Source: Acidobacteriota bacterium (GTDB taxonomy: Bacteria > Acidobacteriota > HRBIN11). From it: a stretch of 6,997 nt of DNA. Positions within the stretch are counted from its first letter, which is position 1; every line of letters begins with the position of its first letter. Positions 5,179 through 6,997 of the stretch are shown here, piece by piece. The DNA is taken from positions 1 to 6,997 of the forward strand of contig JAUQPV010000135.1 of the NCBI GenBank assembly GCA_030550225.1, in the 5' to 3' direction. A program made the position numbers and the translations under genes. Below the pieces are notes generated by a model. The model was not told the origin of the DNA. It ran no database searches and saw nothing but the letters and a program-made list of their open reading frames with translations.

Positions 5179-6997
5179 TCACGATGGCTTCAAGAACAGG
5201 ACGCTCAGGGGGGGCAGGGTCAGGGAGAGGGAGTAGGGCCGCCCGTGGAAGGAGACGGGGTCGGCCGTGACGCCGCCCAGGTTGCCGTGACCGCTCCCTC
5301 CGTACTCCCGGGCGTCGCTATTCAGGAGTTCCCGCCAGAAGCCTGGCCGGGGCACGCCGACCCGGTAGTCCGACCGGGGGACCGGCGTGAAGTTGCAGAC
5401 GACCAGGACGACGTCGTCAGACGACTGGGCTTTCCGAAGAAAGCTGATGACGCTTTGCTCCCAGTCGTGGAAGTCGACCCATTCAAACCCGGCAGGGTCG
5501 CAGTCGCCCTCGTGGAGGGCCGGCTCGCGGCGGTACAGTTCGTTCAAGTCTCGAACCCACTGCTGGAGGCCCCGGTGGGGTGCATACGCCAGCAGGTGCC
5601 AGTCCAGGCTCTCGTCGTGGTTCCACTCCCGCCATTGGCCGAACTCGTCGCCCATGAACAGGAGCTTCTTACCCGGATGGCCGTACATGTAGCCCAGGAG
5701 GGCCCGCAGGTTGGCGAACTTCTGCCAGTCGTCGCCGGGCATTTTCCCGAGGAGCGACCCCTTCCCGTGAACGACCTCGTCGTGGGACAGGGGGAGGACG
5801 AAGTTCTCCGAGAAGGCGTACCAGATGCTGAACGTAAGCTGGTCGTGATGGTACTTGCGATAGATGGGGTCCTTCGAGAAGTATGCCAGCGTGTCGTGCA
5901 TCCACCCCATGTTCCACTTCAGGCCGAAGCCCAGGCCGCCCACGTAGGTCGGTCGGGAGACCATCGGCCACGCCGTGGACTCCTCGGCGATGGTCTGGAC
6001 GTCCGGGAAGGACCGGTAGACCTCCTCGTTAAGGCGCCGCAGGAAAGCGATGGCCTCGAGGTTTTCCTTACCGCCGTACTCGTTGGGGATCCATTCTCCT
6101 TCCTGTCGGCCGTAGTCGAGGTAGAGCATGGAAGCGACGGCGTCGACCCGGAGGCCGTCGGCGTGGTAGACGTCGAGCCAGAAGAGGGCGCTACTGATGA
6201 GGAAGGACCGGACCTCGTACCGGCCGTAGTTGAAAATGTAGCTGTTCCAGTGGGGGTGGAAGCCCTTCCGGGGGTCGGCGTGCTCGTAGAGGTGGGTCCC
6301 GTCAAAGAAGACCAGGCCGTGGGCATCGCCGGGGAAGTGGGAAGGCACCCAGTCCAAGATGACGCCGATGCCGTGCTGATGAAGGGTGTCGATCAGGAAC
6401 ATGAAGTCCTGGGGGACCCCGTACCGGCTCGTGGGGGCCAAGTAGCCGACGGTCTGGTAGCCCCAGGACCCGTAGAAGGGGTGCTCCATGACCGGCAGGA
6501 ACTCTACGTGGGTAAAGCCCATCTCTTTCACGTATGCGGGAAGGGCCTCGGCCATCTCCCGGTACGTCAGGAAACGATGGCCTTCCTCGGGGACTCGTCG
6601 CCAAGAGCCGAGGTGAACCTCGTAGATGGCGATGGGGGCGTCCAAGGCGTTGGCCCGATGCCGGGTCCGGAGCCAGGCCTCGTCCCGCCATTCGTATCGG
6701 AGATCCCACACGATGGAGGCCGTCCCAGGGGGCGTCTCCCAGAAGAAGGCGAAGGGGTCCCCCTTATCGACGGCGTAGCCGCCGAAACGGGACACGATGT
6801 GGTACTTGTAGAGACTTCCGTGGCCCACGTCGGGGACGAACCCCTCCCAGATCCCCGAGCCGTCCCACCGGGGCGCCAGGGGATGGGCCTCGGGGTCCCA
6901 GCCGTTGAAGTCGCCGACGACGGAGACCCGCTCGGCATTGGGGGCCCACACGGCGAAGAGGGTGCCCCGCAGGCCGTCCACCTCCATGGGATGCGCC
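5179..6997 (-). CDS. glgB: 1,4-alpha-glucan branching enzyme, N-terminally truncated by window edge
   Basis: Cytoplasmic GH13 (subfamily 9 type) enzyme that cuts alpha-1,4 chains and rejoins them by alpha-1,6 links to branch glycogen. Numbering from the Met at 6987: a CBM48-type beta-sandwich (about 1-100, with FAVWAPNAERVSVVGDFNGWD at 11-31), the linker IYEVHLGSW (121-129), region I DWVPSHF (212-218), region II GLRVDAV (278-284) with nucleophile D282, region III AEES (334-337) with the acid/base Glu of the pair E335/E336, and region IV LSHDEVVHGK (400-409) with D403. An alpha-amylase C-terminal domain fills about 500-602. All catalytic residues are present. The frame stays open to the edge, and the codons before that Met read A-H-P, matching the usual GAHP just before the CBM48 domain. 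So 6987 is an internal Met and at least 20 residues, or a further N1 module, lie outside. The nearby GH57 gene is a likely pathway partner. Confidence 0.97.
   Translation of the reverse strand, partial: AHPMEVDGLRGTLFAVWAPNAERVSVVGDFNGWDPEAHPLAPRWDGSGIWEGFVPDVGHGSLYKYHIVSRFGGYAVDKGDPFAFFWETPPGTASIVWDLRYEWRDEAWLRTRHRANALDAPIAIYEVHLGSWRRVPEEGHRFLTYREMAEALPAYVKEMGFTHVEFLPVMEHPFYGSWGYQTVGYLAPTSRYGVPQDFMFLIDTLHQHGIGVILDWVPSHFPGDAHGLVFFDGTHLYEHADPRKGFHPHWNSYIFNYGRYEVRSFLISSALFWLDVYHADGLRVDAVASMLYLDYGRQEGEWIPNEYGGKENLEAIAFLRRLNEEVYRSFPDVQTIAEESTAWPMVSRPTYVGGLGFGLKWNMGWMHDTLAYFSKDPIYRKYHHDQLTFSIWYAFSENFVLPLSHDEVVHGKGSLLGKMPGDDWQKFANLRALLGYMYGHPGKKLLFMGDEFGQWREWNHDESLDWHLLAYAPHRGLQQWVRDLNELYRREPALHEGDCDPAGFEWVDFHDWEQSVISFLRKAQSSDDVVLVVCNFTPVPRSDYRVGVPRPGFWRELLNSDAREYGGSGHGNLGGVTADPVSFHGRPYSLSLTLPPLSVLFLKPS

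Overview
This is a GC-rich bacterial stretch (roughly 60-65% G+C by eye) with six protein genes and unusually repeat-laden gaps. The proteins are Arg-rich and Lys-poor. The gene content (SelW-like selenoprotein, PgsA, GH57/DUF3536, GlgB) fits an uncultured, perhaps thermophilic, soil or hot-spring bacterium. I cannot name the phylum from the sequence alone.

Left part (1-2336). The window opens inside a SelW-like (Rdx family) gene on the + strand. An in-frame UGA sits at the second redox position of the family's CxxC/CxxU motif, and a small hairpin of the bacterial SECIS type follows it, so this is probably a selenoprotein and the host probably decodes selenocysteine. Convergent to it is pgsA (- strand), which makes phosphatidylglycerol-phosphate. 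Diverging from pgsA, with only 12 bases between start codons, is a small zinc-ribbon protein with two membrane helices. A second + strand gene follows it, encoding an extremely tryptophan-rich polytopic membrane protein of unknown function with faint GT-C glycosyltransferase character.

Middle (2337-2426). The convergent gap before the GH57 gene holds two hairpins enclosed by an outer 7-bp inverted repeat, probably a bidirectional terminator or a small palindromic repeat element.

Right part (2427-6997). Two - strand genes of alpha-glucan (glycogen/maltodextrin) metabolism: a GH57 enzyme with a DUF3536 C-terminal region, and glgB (1,4-alpha-glucan branching enzyme), cut by the window edge at its N-terminus. 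The 319-base gap between them contains, in transcription order from glgB, a tract of degenerate heptanucleotide repeats, a bipartite palindrome of REP/MITE type, and a good sigma70-type promoter for the GH57 gene. The 18-bp spacer of that promoter is exactly a perfect inverted repeat, which makes a regulated start of the GH57 gene plausible and fixes its start codon at 4859.

The most interesting signals are the likely selenocysteine codon with its SECIS-like hairpin, the palindrome filling the GH57 promoter spacer, the two palindromic elements of similar architecture in separate gaps, and the heptad repeat tracts in the gaps. No CRISPR array, tRNA, rRNA, transposase or phage gene was seen.
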